Shown here piece by piece: positions 1-9,525 of a stretch of 39,454 bases of DNA; position 1 is the stretch's first letter; the number at the start of each line of letters is the position of its first letter. The DNA comes from Isotricha intestinalis (taxonomy: Eukaryota > Ciliophora > Litostomatea > Vestibuliferida > Isotrichidae), in NCBI GenBank assembly GCA_023807065.1, contig JAJJLU010000470.1, positions 1 through 39,454 on the forward strand, read 5' to 3'. The notes below the pieces were generated by a model, which saw only the letters and a program-made list of their open reading frames with translations, was not told where the DNA came from and made no database searches. The position numbers and the translations under genes are program-made.

Positions 1-22
1 CCCAATCCCCCAATCCCCTAAT
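1..22. repeat. Probable telomere remnant, imperfect C-rich repeat
   Basis: The window opens with three imperfect units, CCCAAT, CCCCCAAT and CCCCTAAT, in otherwise C-poor DNA. The C-rich strand reads 5'->3' away from the end, the orientation expected of a chromosome terminus. A unit close to CCCCAAT with single-base insertions explains all three. Ciliate telomeres are short C/A repeats of this kind. The exact repeat and the lineage are inference, because only three units are present. Confidence 0.65.
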
Positions 23-231
23 TCACTTTAATTTCATTTTCATTTTTATAATCAAAAAAACCCATTTATAAATAAATAAATATTTTAAAAAAAAAAAAAT
101 ACAAAATAAAAAAATTAAAAATTAAAAAAAGCAATATAAAAAAACAATAAAAACAATAATAAAAAAAAAAAAAAAATTTAAATCTTCCGAAAAAATAATA
201 AAAAAACATAAAAAAAAAAAAGAAAAAAAAA

Positions 232-631
232 ATGTTTTCATCAAAGTCAGTAAACATTCAGCATGGAGATATAATAAAAGAAGGTTGGTTATCAAAAGAA
301 TCTCGATATATGAAAAAATGGAGGAAAAGATGGGTAGTATTAACATCTCAAAATTTATATACATTTGAAAATGAAAAATTATATTCAAATCCAACAGAAA
401 CATTAGATATAACAAAAATAAAAACAGTTAAAACAGATGAGACTAAACAAGGAAATTTTTTTGTAAAATAATATTTATTTAATTTTTTAGAAAATTCAAA
501 TGGCTGATGATGTTTTCCTTTTTGAAGCTGAATCTTTTGAAGATAAAGAAGGATGGATTGGAGCTATTGGAAAAGCTATGATTAAAGGCTCTAAATCTAA
601 TTTATATATTTCTGAAGACGATAATATGTAA
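232..631 (+). CDS. Small PH-domain protein, two exons
   Basis: The CDS joins 232-462 and 491-631, giving 123 residues that are nearly all one pleckstrin-homology domain. The first exon carries the opening strands (GWLSKESRYMKKWRKRW, then VVL). The second carries the closing strand and C-terminal helix, with the invariant Trp in KEGWIGAIGKAMI. Exon 1 alone would be half a domain followed by an intron-borne stop, and splicing out 463-490 restores FFKIQMADDVFLF, so the intron is needed. Basic residues in the first loop (KKWRKRW) suggest phosphoinositide binding, which is typical of the family but not shown here. It stops at TAA 629-631. It is the first gene in from the presumed telomere, behind a leader of almost pure A/T. 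A single-domain PH protein of this size probably acts as a membrane-recruited adaptor. Confidence 0.88.
463..490 (+). other. Spliceosomal intron, 28 bases
   Basis: It begins GTAAAA and ends TTTTTTAG. Its length is 3n+1 and it has an in-frame TAA near the 5' end, so retention would stop translation. Removing it restores the PH domain frame. Introns of this size are typical of some ciliates. Confidence 0.88.
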
Positions 632-1673
632 AAGAATTTACTTTTTTTTTTTTTTGTTTTTCAATTGGATTATATTAATTTTTGTTTTTAAAAAAAGAAA
701 AAATTTTTATTTTAACTTTTTTTTTCAAAGGTTTTTCTAAAATATTTTAAATGCTGTGCTCTTTTTATAATTTTTTTTTATGAATTTATTGTATTTTTAT
801 TTGTTTCTGATTATAAATTTTTTCCTTTATTTTTTTTGTTGTTTTAAATAAGTTAAAATAAATGGATCATATTTTAATTGTAAAGATAATAACTTTGTTT
901 ATTGTTATAAAAAAGAAATTAAATATTTAAAGAATGAATAATTTCTTTATTTTTAAAATTAAAAAAAGAATTATCTTGAAGTTAACCAATTATATTTCTT
1001 ATTAAATATAAAGATGAAATAAAAGTTGAAATAATTAAGATAAAAGGAATTTATTACAATATTGTAATTGAAAAATTAATGCAACTTATATTCAAGTTCA
1101 AGGTAATTCATTATTAATTTTGTTTGTTATTTTTATAGAGGAAGGAAATAAAAATAATCTTGGAAAAAGGAAAGTTTATTCAAATAAAAATTTTTTAAAA
1201 TCATTATCAATTAATGAATGAAGAAAATGAGCTATTTATGTAAATATGCGATTAGTCTTTTTAGCAATGATGAATAAATATTATTTCTGTTAATATTATT
1301 TATTGTTATAAATGTTTTTATATATAAGTGAATTTATGTTTTTTTTATTTTTTATTTATATATTATGAAATTTATGATAAATGACATGATATATTAATTT
1401 TTCATTAATTTTTTTCTTTTTCATATTTTTTTTGAGTATTCATTTTTCCAGAGATTCCTGATTACAAATTTGGGCTCTCAAATTAAATTGAAATTCAATG
1501 ATTTTTTGAATATGATTTAATACTTTAATATTTCTAAAATTATTAAGTTGATTATTTCAATAAAAAGTAAAAAAAATAATTTTAATCTTAATTTAATTAA
1601 TTAAAAATTATTTTCTATATTATATTATTGTAAATATTTAAATATTTTATTATAAATAAAAACATTATCCTTT
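632..1673. other. Gene-free A/T stretch
   Basis: I see no supported gene here. Short frames such as the one near 941-1012 lack any recognisable motif. Frames become long only if TAA and TAG are read as sense, which the surrounding genes contradict. Confidence 0.5.
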
Positions 1674-2450
1674 ATGATAAAAAATGATTCACAAAAAAAT
1701 TTTTCATGTTTCTTTTGTAAATCAAAGTTTTCTCTTTTTATAATCACAACCGAAATAAACGAGATTTTATTTAAAACAAAAATTTCGAACAATCAGAATA
1801 AAATTTTTAACATTTTTAATGATATTTTATTAAAAAATCCATTTAAAAATGAAAAAAAATTTTATATTTGTGAAGATTGTTTGAATATTTCAATGAATTT
1901 ACATTTTTTTGGAATTGAAAATATAGAAAAAGATTTTAAATATGATTTTATTTGTAATTCTAAAAATGCAAATTTATCATTTCTACAATTGATAGAAATT
2001 TATAAATGTTTAAATAGAGTAAAGTTTGAAAATAATATTGAAATGTTTAAAAATATTAAAATACTTTTTGATTATATGTATTCAAATTCAAATATATTTA
2101 TTTCTCAATTTGGAAATAAAAATTTTATTTCATTAATAGATCAATTATATTCTTTAATTGGTCTTTTAAGAGATATAATTTATTTTAATAGTTATTCCAA
2201 TAATTTCGATTTAAATTGTTTAAATAATATAAAAGATTATATTGAGGAAATATTCGGAAGAATAAATTCTTATAAATTGGTAAATTATCCTGATATAAAT
2301 ATTAATTCTGGTCTTTTTTGTAATTCTCATTTTCCAATGTTTCAATTTTTAGAAAATAATAAGAATATTGAAAAGAACGAAAAAAACCTAAAAGAATTAA
2401 TGATAAAATATAATCAATTAGTTAATTCTAATATAACATCAGAAAAATAA
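1674..2450 (+). CDS. Hypothetical protein with paired CxxC zinc site
   Basis: This is a 258-residue protein I do not recognise. Near the N-terminus it has two CxxC pairs, C12-C15 (CFFC) and C66-C69 (CEDC), about 50 residues apart, a spacing compatible with one tetrahedral zinc site. The rest is predicted-helical and rich in Asn, Ile and Lys, without membrane segments or a signal peptide. The start ATG follows an A/T-rich leader and the stop is TAA. It lies between the PH gene and a convergent minus-strand gene. The cysteine pairs could suggest a nucleic-acid or ubiquitin-related role, but the remaining sequence gives no support for either. Confidence 0.75.
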   Translation: MIKNDSQKNFSCFFCKSKFSLFIITTEINEILFKTKISNNQNKIFNIFNDILLKNPFKNEKKFYICEDCLNISMNLHFFGIENIEKDFKYDFICNSKNANLSFLQLIEIYKCLNRVKFENNIEMFKNIKILFDYMYSNSNIFISQFGNKNFISLIDQLYSLIGLLRDIIYFNSYSNNFDLNCLNNIKDYIEEIFGRINSYKLVNYPDININSGLFCNSHFPMFQFLENNKNIEKNEKNLKELMIKYNQLVNSNITSEK

Positions 2451-2750
2451 TTCTAAAAAATTTGATTAGAATTAATTCCATTTATAGGATTATTATAAAT
2501 TATATTTTTGTTATATGATTAAATATTAAGTTACAAATAAATATAAAAGGCAATATTATAATTCTTAAATAGATAAATAAAACTTAGTTTTATTATAAAT
2601 TAGTTAAATTAAATATATATCTAAATAAAATAAAAATTTTTGTAAAATTTTTCTATGCTATATTTTTCGTTGAATGAATAAAAAAAAGAAAAAAATAAAT
2701 TTCCTTGAAAAATTAATTTAATATACAATAAAATTTATAAAAAAATTATT
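2451..2750. other. Convergent 3' spacer
   Basis: Three hundred bases separate two converging genes. They are A/T-rich with no open frame or RNA-like element that I can see. Both 3' UTRs and polyadenylation sites must fall here. Confidence 0.5.
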
Positions 2751-5510
2751 TTACTCTGGGAAAATATCTTCAAAACTGGTAGGTGAATTTAAAATTTTTT
2801 TATAATTAATATTATCACTTCCTTTATTTCTTTTATAATTGTCATCATCTTCATTATTTAAATATCTTTCTTTTAAAAATTTAAAAGCAGCATTAAAATC
2901 TTTTGCAGAATTATAATTAATATTAAATTGAGAATTTTTTAAAATATTTTCAACAGAATTTTGTTGAGACATTCTTCTTAATAATTCTAACACTTGATGA
3001 ATATCTTTTTGATTAGATTTTTCATATCCTTTAATAAAATAAGAAGAAATTCCTAAAGTTTCACAAAAAATTTCAAAATTAATTAAATTATCTTTAAAGA
3101 AAGGATTATATTTAACTAAATTATCTCTATCAAGTTTATTATTTTGTTTATTTAATTCTATTATTACTTGTTCTTTAAATAAATCACATACAGTGAAAAA
3201 TATAATTTTTAATTGATTTATATTTAAAATATTTGGAAATAAAGTTAAATCTTTATAACATTGGAAGAATTTATCATAATGTAAAAATTCATTTTGATCA
3301 CAATAATTTAAATAAATACCATAAATTATTTTTTCAATATCATTTATTATTATCATTATATTACTTTTTCTTACTTCTGATAAAATTTTTACTATTTCTT
3401 CTTTTTTATTTAAATTATCTTTTGATTTGATTATTAAAGGAAGAATATTTTGATTCAAAAATTTAAGTAATAATATATCATTTACATTACCAAATAATTT
3501 CTTTGTTATTAATTCAAAAGATTTTATAAAAAGAGGAAATGATAAAACTTTTTTCTTTTCATTTGTATTTTGAAGAATTACACTATTAAAAATAACATTA
3601 GCATCATTTTCATTGAAATTTTTATTTTTATCTTTAGAATAATATCTTTCACTTAAACATTTTGGATTTGCTCTTTTACTTAAAGAAATATTATATTTAT
3701 ATTTTTTTCTATTTGATATAATTTGAGTATTTTTATTATTATTATTCTTTATAATATTTATTGAAGAAAGAAAATAAATATAACCTGTTAAATTCATTTT
3801 ATTTAAATTATTAATTTCTGATTTTTCTCCAAAGTAACAAAATTCTTCAAAAAGTTTTTGTAAATAATTTAAATTTGATTCATAAAAACCTAATAAATCA
3901 TTTGAAGTAAAAGTTAAATATTGTTTATAATCACCTAAATTAAAAGAATTAAATTTAGATTCTATTTCATCTAAAAATTGAGATTTATCACTTTGTTCTT
4001 CTTCTATTATATTAGTACTTTTTTGAATTGGAATTAAATCAATATTTTTTTCACTAATATCTTTTTTTAAAATTACCATATCAATATTATTTATAATTGA
4101 ATTATTAGGTAATAAAGTTAAATTTTTATTTGTAAAAGATAAATTATTTTTTTGTAATTTTAAAAGTCCTTTTTCTTCATTGACTTTATCTAAAAACAAT
4201 AATAATTTTTCTTCAGTAGAAACTTTATCAAATTGTTCTTTTGGACAAACATATTTTAATTTATTAAAAACAATAATAGAACAATGAAATAAAAACATAC
4301 AAAATTTACTTAAAGTAAAAACTTTTCCCATATTCATATTATTATTATAAGTTAAAAATTCTCCTTCATTTTCTTCTATTTTAGTTATTTCATTTGGTGT
4401 CATTTCTAATAATAAATGATATAATATTATAACTTTATTCATTTCCACATAATAAGGAGAAATATTAAAATCTTTACATAATTTTATTAAATCTCCTAAA
4501 GAATGTTTTATTATTAAATCTAAATTAGTATTTCCATTTACTTCATTTCTAAAATATGTTATATAAACTATTTTTAAAGTATTATAAATATCATTAAAAA
4601 TAAAAATTATATTTAAATTAAAGGAATGTATCTTTATTTGTTTTTCTAAATTTTTATTTATTTGAAAAATGGATAATGGATTTAATAATTTTGAGTTTGA
4701 AGGATTATTTAAATAATTATAATAATCTAATATATATTCTTTAACTAATTTTTCAAAAGCGGTTAAAGGATTTGTTATAAATATTTTATGATAAATTCTA
4801 TCACTTATTTGAACTAAAAAATTTAAATATTGACTTGAAGTTAAATATTTTCCTTTATTTCTCACTTTTTTTATTAATAAATCTATCTCATATATGTGAA
4901 TTCCTTTTAAATTATTTTGATTTGTTAAAGTTATTGATTTTGACTTATTTAAAGTATTATTTTTTGAAGAAGAATTAGAAAGATTTTTTTCAGGAATTAA
5001 CATTTTTAAATCTTTTAACATTTTATTTAAATTTAATTGAGTTATTACAAAATCTTTTTCTTCAAAATTAAAAGATGAATAATATAAAAATATAGTAATA
5101 CAAATTGATTTAACATCTAAATTTTTTTCATTTATATTTTTTTTTTCTGATTTATTTAAGTCGTTATTATCATTATCAGTAAATTTATTTTTTTCATCAA
5201 ATGAATCTTCTTTTTCTTTTATTTTTTTATATATATGAACTTTATCTATTGGTTTTATTTTTTGGTTTTCATTATTTTTTTTACTTAATGTTTTTGAAGT
5301 ATCAATTATAGGAAATAAGGATTTATCATCTTTTTTCTTCTCTTCACTTTCTTCTTCTTCTATTGAAAAATTTTCATCTTCTTCATCATCTTCTATTGTT
5401 TCTTCTTCAATTTCTTCTTCCTCTTCTTCTTTTATTCTTTTTGGATTTGTGTAATTTATTATATTTAAATCAATATTTTCCTCTTTTTTTTTTTTATTTA
5501 TTTCAGTCAT
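2751..5510 (-). CDS. Protein with two p25-alpha (TPPP)-like modules
   Basis: It encodes 919 residues. The first ATG in frame is at 5508-5510 (MTEINKKKK); the frame is open a few codons further but only from a TTG, so I start here. Residues about 28-62 are very acidic. About residues 137-242 resemble the p25-alpha fold: a helix (ITQLNLNKMLKDLKMLI), a linker, IYEIDLLIKKVRNKGKYLT, then QYLNFLVQISDRI, matching the family pattern of D-[IV]-x-F/L-x-K-V...F-x-x-L-x-x-[IL]. A second copy lies at about 540-673 (LFEEFCYFGEKSEIN, later NDANVIFNSV and FPLFIKSFELI). p25-alpha proteins bind tubulin and are common in flagellated and ciliated cells. A microtubule or basal-body role is therefore plausible but inferred. 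It faces away from the kinase gene across 1.6 kb of gene-free DNA. Confidence 0.72.
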   Translation of the reverse strand: MTEINKKKKEENIDLNIINYTNPKRIKEEEEEEIEEETIEDDEEDENFSIEEEESEEKKKDDKSLFPIIDTSKTLSKKNNENQKIKPIDKVHIYKKIKEKEDSFDEKNKFTDNDNNDLNKSEKKNINEKNLDVKSICITIFLYYSSFNFEEKDFVITQLNLNKMLKDLKMLIPEKNLSNSSSKNNTLNKSKSITLTNQNNLKGIHIYEIDLLIKKVRNKGKYLTSSQYLNFLVQISDRIYHKIFITNPLTAFEKLVKEYILDYYNYLNNPSNSKLLNPLSIFQINKNLEKQIKIHSFNLNIIFIFNDIYNTLKIVYITYFRNEVNGNTNLDLIIKHSLGDLIKLCKDFNISPYYVEMNKVIILYHLLLEMTPNEITKIEENEGEFLTYNNNMNMGKVFTLSKFCMFLFHCSIIVFNKLKYVCPKEQFDKVSTEEKLLLFLDKVNEEKGLLKLQKNNLSFTNKNLTLLPNNSIINNIDMVILKKDISEKNIDLIPIQKSTNIIEEEQSDKSQFLDEIESKFNSFNLGDYKQYLTFTSNDLLGFYESNLNYLQKLFEEFCYFGEKSEINNLNKMNLTGYIYFLSSINIIKNNNNKNTQIISNRKKYKYNISLSKRANPKCLSERYYSKDKNKNFNENDANVIFNSVILQNTNEKKKVLSFPLFIKSFELITKKLFGNVNDILLLKFLNQNILPLIIKSKDNLNKKEEIVKILSEVRKSNIMIIINDIEKIIYGIYLNYCDQNEFLHYDKFFQCYKDLTLFPNILNINQLKIIFFTVCDLFKEQVIIELNKQNNKLDRDNLVKYNPFFKDNLINFEIFCETLGISSYFIKGYEKSNQKDIHQVLELLRRMSQQNSVENILKNSQFNINYNSAKDFNAAFKFLKERYLNNEDDDNYKRNKGSDNINYKKILNSPTSFEDIFPE

Positions 5511-5534
5511 TTTTTTTAATTTATTTTTTTTCAA

Positions 5535-7106
5535 TTTTTTATTTTTTAAAAAAACCTATTTTAAAATTAAGCACGAAATTTATTTCTTTTTTCTTTTTTT
5601 TATCTAATTTCAGATTATTATTATTGATTCAATAATATACAATAGAAAACATATTTCATCTTTCATCAAAGATATTTCTCATTTAATATTATAGATAGAA
5701 AAATTCGACATTGTTAGTTAAACCATAAATATTTTGAAAAACTTTATTTGTGTCGAAAAATTAAAAGAAAATCAAATTGAAAAAATCAAAACTTTTTGTA
5801 TAACGATTTAAAACTAAATAATTGTTCATTAAAGTATATAATTGAAAAAATTGAATATTTCTAATCTAAGAAAATTAAAATTATTGATTTGTTTTAATAT
5901 ATAAATAAAAAGATAAAAAGAATCTTGGATATAGTTTGTATATTTATATAAATATATTTCACTTTTTTAACGATAATTTATATTCTCAAATCTATAAAAA
6001 TTATAAATTTAATCTAATTAATTTTTTATGATAATTGAGATAAAATTATTTAAATTCTTTGATTTTATATTTTTTCTTTTTATTTATAACTTTGATTTAT
6101 AAAAAATTTCTTTTTGTTTTTTCAAAAAAATTTTAATTGCACTTATTTAATTAATATTTTAATTGCTTTTTTTATTTTAAATTATAATAAAATTGAATTA
6201 AAAGATTTATCAATTTCTTATTCATTTTTTACACAATAACCATTATAAAAATTTATGTTTATTTAATGATTATAAAAAGGAAAAGATAATGAACCTAATG
6301 ATAGAGATGAAGATCCAGATAATTATATACATTATATTCGAAAACATAACATTAAATAAATTTTGTGTTAATAGAAAAGACATTGAAAGTCCAGATAGTT
6401 CTTTTTAGAATAAATAGTTTTGATAATAATAATGATAGAATAAATAACATTTTATTTCCTTTTATTATTATATTCTAAATTATCAAAATCAATTTAGATT
6501 TACAAACACAAATGAATTTAATTTAAAAGGTAATTTTCATATAAATAATAATAATAATAATAATTGTAATTATAATAGATATAATTTAAATGAAAATGTA
6601 ACTGATTATGATTCAAGCAATGTTTTATTACATATATTTCAAATTATAATTTAGATGAAAAATATAAGATAATATTAATGATTGAAGATATTGTCTATAA
6701 ACTAAATATTATGGAGTAAATCAATATTTTTTTATTATTTTTAAATATAAATCTTAATTTATTTTCTTTCTTTTTTTTTAATATGAAAAAAATGTGTTTT
6801 TGTTGATTAAATATTTTATTTACTATAAAGAATATCATTATAATAAATAGAAAAATTAACCATTTTTTGACGCATTTAAATACATTAAAATTATATTATC
6901 TTGAAATTTGATAAATTTTGCATGATAATTTTTTTTTTTATTTTTTATATTAATATTTTAAGTAGATTTTATTTGATTTTTTAAAGATAAAATTTTTATT
7001 TAAAATTATATTAATAATTAAGTAAATAAAAAAATGATTAATAAAAAGTGTATTTAAACTAAATGATTTATTATGTCCATTTAAAATTTAAAAAAAATTA
7101 TAATAA
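5535..7106. other. Long gene-free stretch between divergent genes
   Basis: About 1.6 kb lies between two divergently transcribed genes, so both promoters are here. It contains an AAT microsatellite near 6547-6574 and a patch of coding-like but interrupted sequence at about 6276-6720, listed separately. I see no tRNA-like T-arm or other RNA gene. Confidence 0.5.
6276..6720 (+). pseudogene. Possible relic of a protein-coding gene
   Basis: Two stretches look protein-like but lie in different frames and are interrupted by stops. At 6276-6359 a frame without ATG reads KGKDNEPNDRDEDPDN and continues, an Asp-rich composition unusual for noncoding A/T DNA. At 6487-6654 another frame reads NQFRFTNTNEFNLKG, an Asn run, then NVTDYDSSNVLLH before TAG. 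The DNA between has many TAA and TGA codons. No splice pattern I tried joins them. It could be a decayed gene or chance. Confidence 0.25.
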
Positions 7107-9203
7107 ATGTCAAAAGAATATTCAAATGATGTAATAGAAATCATTGAACATATTGAAATTTTAATGCCTAAACATTTTTTTGAATATTATCTATCAAAAA
7201 TATTTCAATCAATAAAAGATGAAAATTTAAATAAAATAGATATTTTTACTTTTAATATATATCTTAATTTACCAATTTTTATTTCACAAAAAATTTTTAA
7301 TGTTATAAAAAATAATCCAAAAAGAAATACATTAAAAGAAAAAGAATTCATTAATTTTTTATCAATTATTTATTATGGAACAATTGAAGAAAGAGCAAAA
7401 TTAATTTTTAAAATTTTAGATTTTGACAATGATAATTTAATACAAATTGAAGATTTAAAATTATTTTCTTATCATTTTCACTTAATAAAAAATATTTATA
7501 AAGATGAATTAGATCTTTATTTAATTGATCAAATAATAAATTCAATTTTTGAAAATGAAAAAACCTCTTTATCATATGAAGAATTTATTGAAAAAATAAA
7601 AACAGTCAATTCAGATTTTTTATTTTTAATTATTTTATTTTTCTTTAAATTTAAACCATTTACAATAGAAGAATTAGAATTATTTTATTTACACAATATA
7701 TCAAGTAATATAAACTTTGAAAATGATAGAAATAATATTCTTGATTTAAATCCTTTAATTTCTCCTTCAAACAATTTATTTTTTTACATTAGAAAATATT
7801 TAGGAATAAATTTATTAAATATAATAATTGAAGATGATATTGGAGATGAAGAAATATTAAAAGAATTAACGGATTTTGAAAATGATTTTTTAAAAGCTAA
7901 AAACAAATTAAATATACCAAAAGAAATAAATTCTCTTACAAAAAAAAATACAGTATCACATAGTAATACGACTATTGAAGATTCTAGGGCAATTAAAAAA
8001 AGTAAAACTACTCAAAAAGAAAGTTATTATTTATTTAAATCTAAATGCGATATTATTATGAGAAATAATATTAAAGATTTAAAAAATGAAAAAAATATAC
8101 AATTAAAAAAAGTAACATTATATTTATCAGGTAATAATATATTTGTTTATCATTTTAATAACAATAATGAAAAATCAGATTTAAATATATTTATATTAAA
8201 AAAAATTTTGGAAATAGAAGAATTAGGAAATTCAGTTTTAATATGTTATACAATAAATTTAAATCCTAAAGTTTTAGAAATAAATTTTCCAAATGAATTT
8301 CTAAAAAATAAATTTATAAAAATTTTAAAATATTCAATGAGTTATAGAAAATTAGAAGATTACTATGAAATAAATAGAGATATAGGTCATGGAGCTTATG
8401 GAAAAGTATTTTTAGGAAAAGAAAAAAAAACTGGGAAAAAAATAGCAATAAAATCAATAGAAAAAAAATATGATTTATCAAAAGAAGATCAATTTTCCAT
8501 ATTTTGGGAATTATCAATAAATAAAATAATTCAGCATATTCAAACTTCAAACTTTATTAAAATATATAATATTTTTGAATCACTTTCAAATATATATATT
8601 GTAATGGAATATGGAGGAGAAGATTTAGAACATTCATTAAAAAATTTTTGGCCAAATATAAATTTATTTTATGATTATATGAAACAAATTGCAAATGGAA
8701 TTTTTATTTTAAATAAATTTGGTATTATTCATAGAGATTTAAAATTACAAAATATAATTCTTTCTTTTGAAAATAATGAAATTAATGATGAAACAAATTA
8801 TGAAATGAAAGAAAAATTAAAATTAATTGATTTTGGTTTTTCTAAAATTTTACCTCATAATGAAAAAACAAATGAATCTTATGGTACTTTATGTTATATT
8901 TCTCCTGAAATAATCAATCATGATTATTATAATTATAAAGAAGATATTTGGAATTTTGGAATTATTGGTTATTTCTTTTTAACTCATAATTTTCCTTTTT
9001 TTGATAATAAATGTATTAATTGTTCTCATAGTGAAAAAATTTTAAATATTGTTAAAAATTTAGAAGAAAAAAATATTTATTTGAATGAAAATAATTTTAA
9101 AAATCCTAAAGAAAAAATTATTGCTAAAATTGTTAATTTATCTTTAAATAAAGATATTGATAAAAGACCTTCTATTCATGATATTATTAATTTGATTATT
9201 TAG
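7107..9203 (+). CDS. EF-hand/PH/protein kinase, CDPK7-like architecture
   Basis: It encodes 698 residues in three parts. Residues about 1-190 are EF-hand-like helices with one canonical loop at 105-116 (DFDNDNLIQIED). About 300-420 form a PH-like domain (KKVTLYLSGNNIFVYHF, then a C-terminal helix LKNKFIKILKYS). Residues about 420-698 are a complete Ser/Thr kinase: Gly loop GHGAYGKV at 427-434, Lys449, HRDLKLQN from 542 (catalytic Asp544), DFG at 575-577, and SPE at 599-601. All catalytic residues are present. EF-hands ahead of a PH domain with the kinase last is the order of apicomplexan CDPK7, the reverse of ordinary CDPKs. Calcium would signal through the N-terminal hands and lipid through the PH domain, by analogy. 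The stop is TAG. Confidence 0.88.
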   Translation: MSKEYSNDVIEIIEHIEILMPKHFFEYYLSKIFQSIKDENLNKIDIFTFNIYLNLPIFISQKIFNVIKNNPKRNTLKEKEFINFLSIIYYGTIEERAKLIFKILDFDNDNLIQIEDLKLFSYHFHLIKNIYKDELDLYLIDQIINSIFENEKTSLSYEEFIEKIKTVNSDFLFLIILFFFKFKPFTIEELELFYLHNISSNINFENDRNNILDLNPLISPSNNLFFYIRKYLGINLLNIIIEDDIGDEEILKELTDFENDFLKAKNKLNIPKEINSLTKKNTVSHSNTTIEDSRAIKKSKTTQKESYYLFKSKCDIIMRNNIKDLKNEKNIQLKKVTLYLSGNNIFVYHFNNNNEKSDLNIFILKKILEIEELGNSVLICYTINLNPKVLEINFPNEFLKNKFIKILKYSMSYRKLEDYYEINRDIGHGAYGKVFLGKEKKTGKKIAIKSIEKKYDLSKEDQFSIFWELSINKIIQHIQTSNFIKIYNIFESLSNIYIVMEYGGEDLEHSLKNFWPNINLFYDYMKQIANGIFILNKFGIIHRDLKLQNIILSFENNEINDETNYEMKEKLKLIDFGFSKILPHNEKTNESYGTLCYISPEIINHDYYNYKEDIWNFGIIGYFFLTHNFPFFDNKCINCSHSEKILNIVKNLEEKNIYLNENNFKNPKEKIIAKIVNLSLNKDIDKRPSIHDIINLII

Positions 9204-9525
9204 TTATTTTATTTATTAGTATCATTAGGAATTTTATTTTTAATTTTATATTTAGGTTTTGTAGATATGTTAAATAAAAAAATCTTTTTTATTTAATGTA
9301 TAATACAACAAAAAATTTTGTAATTAAAATATTCTTATGATAACATTAATTTTTAATTTCATTTTTATTTTTATTATTCATGAAATCATCTATAAATAAA
9401 TTGTATAAATTAAATTTATAATTATTTAATTTTTTTATAGATTATTTTTTATTTATATTTACTTTTAAAACGGAAATAATAATTAATAATAAAGGAAAAT
9501 AATTTAAAATTTGATTTAATTAATT
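9204..9525. other. Convergent 3' spacer
   Basis: These 322 A/T-rich bases separate the kinase and channel genes, which converge. No open frame, repeat or RNA element is visible. Confidence 0.5.

Noticed and set aside
66..415. Two minus-strand frames rich in Phe across the telomere-proximal region
   Set aside because: They are antisense shadows of poly-A DNA and of the PH-domain exon.
898..1225. A frame open for about 100 codons if TAA and TAG are read as glutamine, suggesting a ciliate-type code
   Set aside because: Genes here end at TAA, TAG and TGA and have no in-frame TAA or TAG across thousands of codons. At this base composition TGA is rare, so TGA-free frames arise easily by chance.
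5511..5534. Upstream extension of the p25-like protein
   Set aside because: The extra codons begin with TTG, not ATG, and encode a Lys-rich leader; the first real ATG is at 5508-5510.
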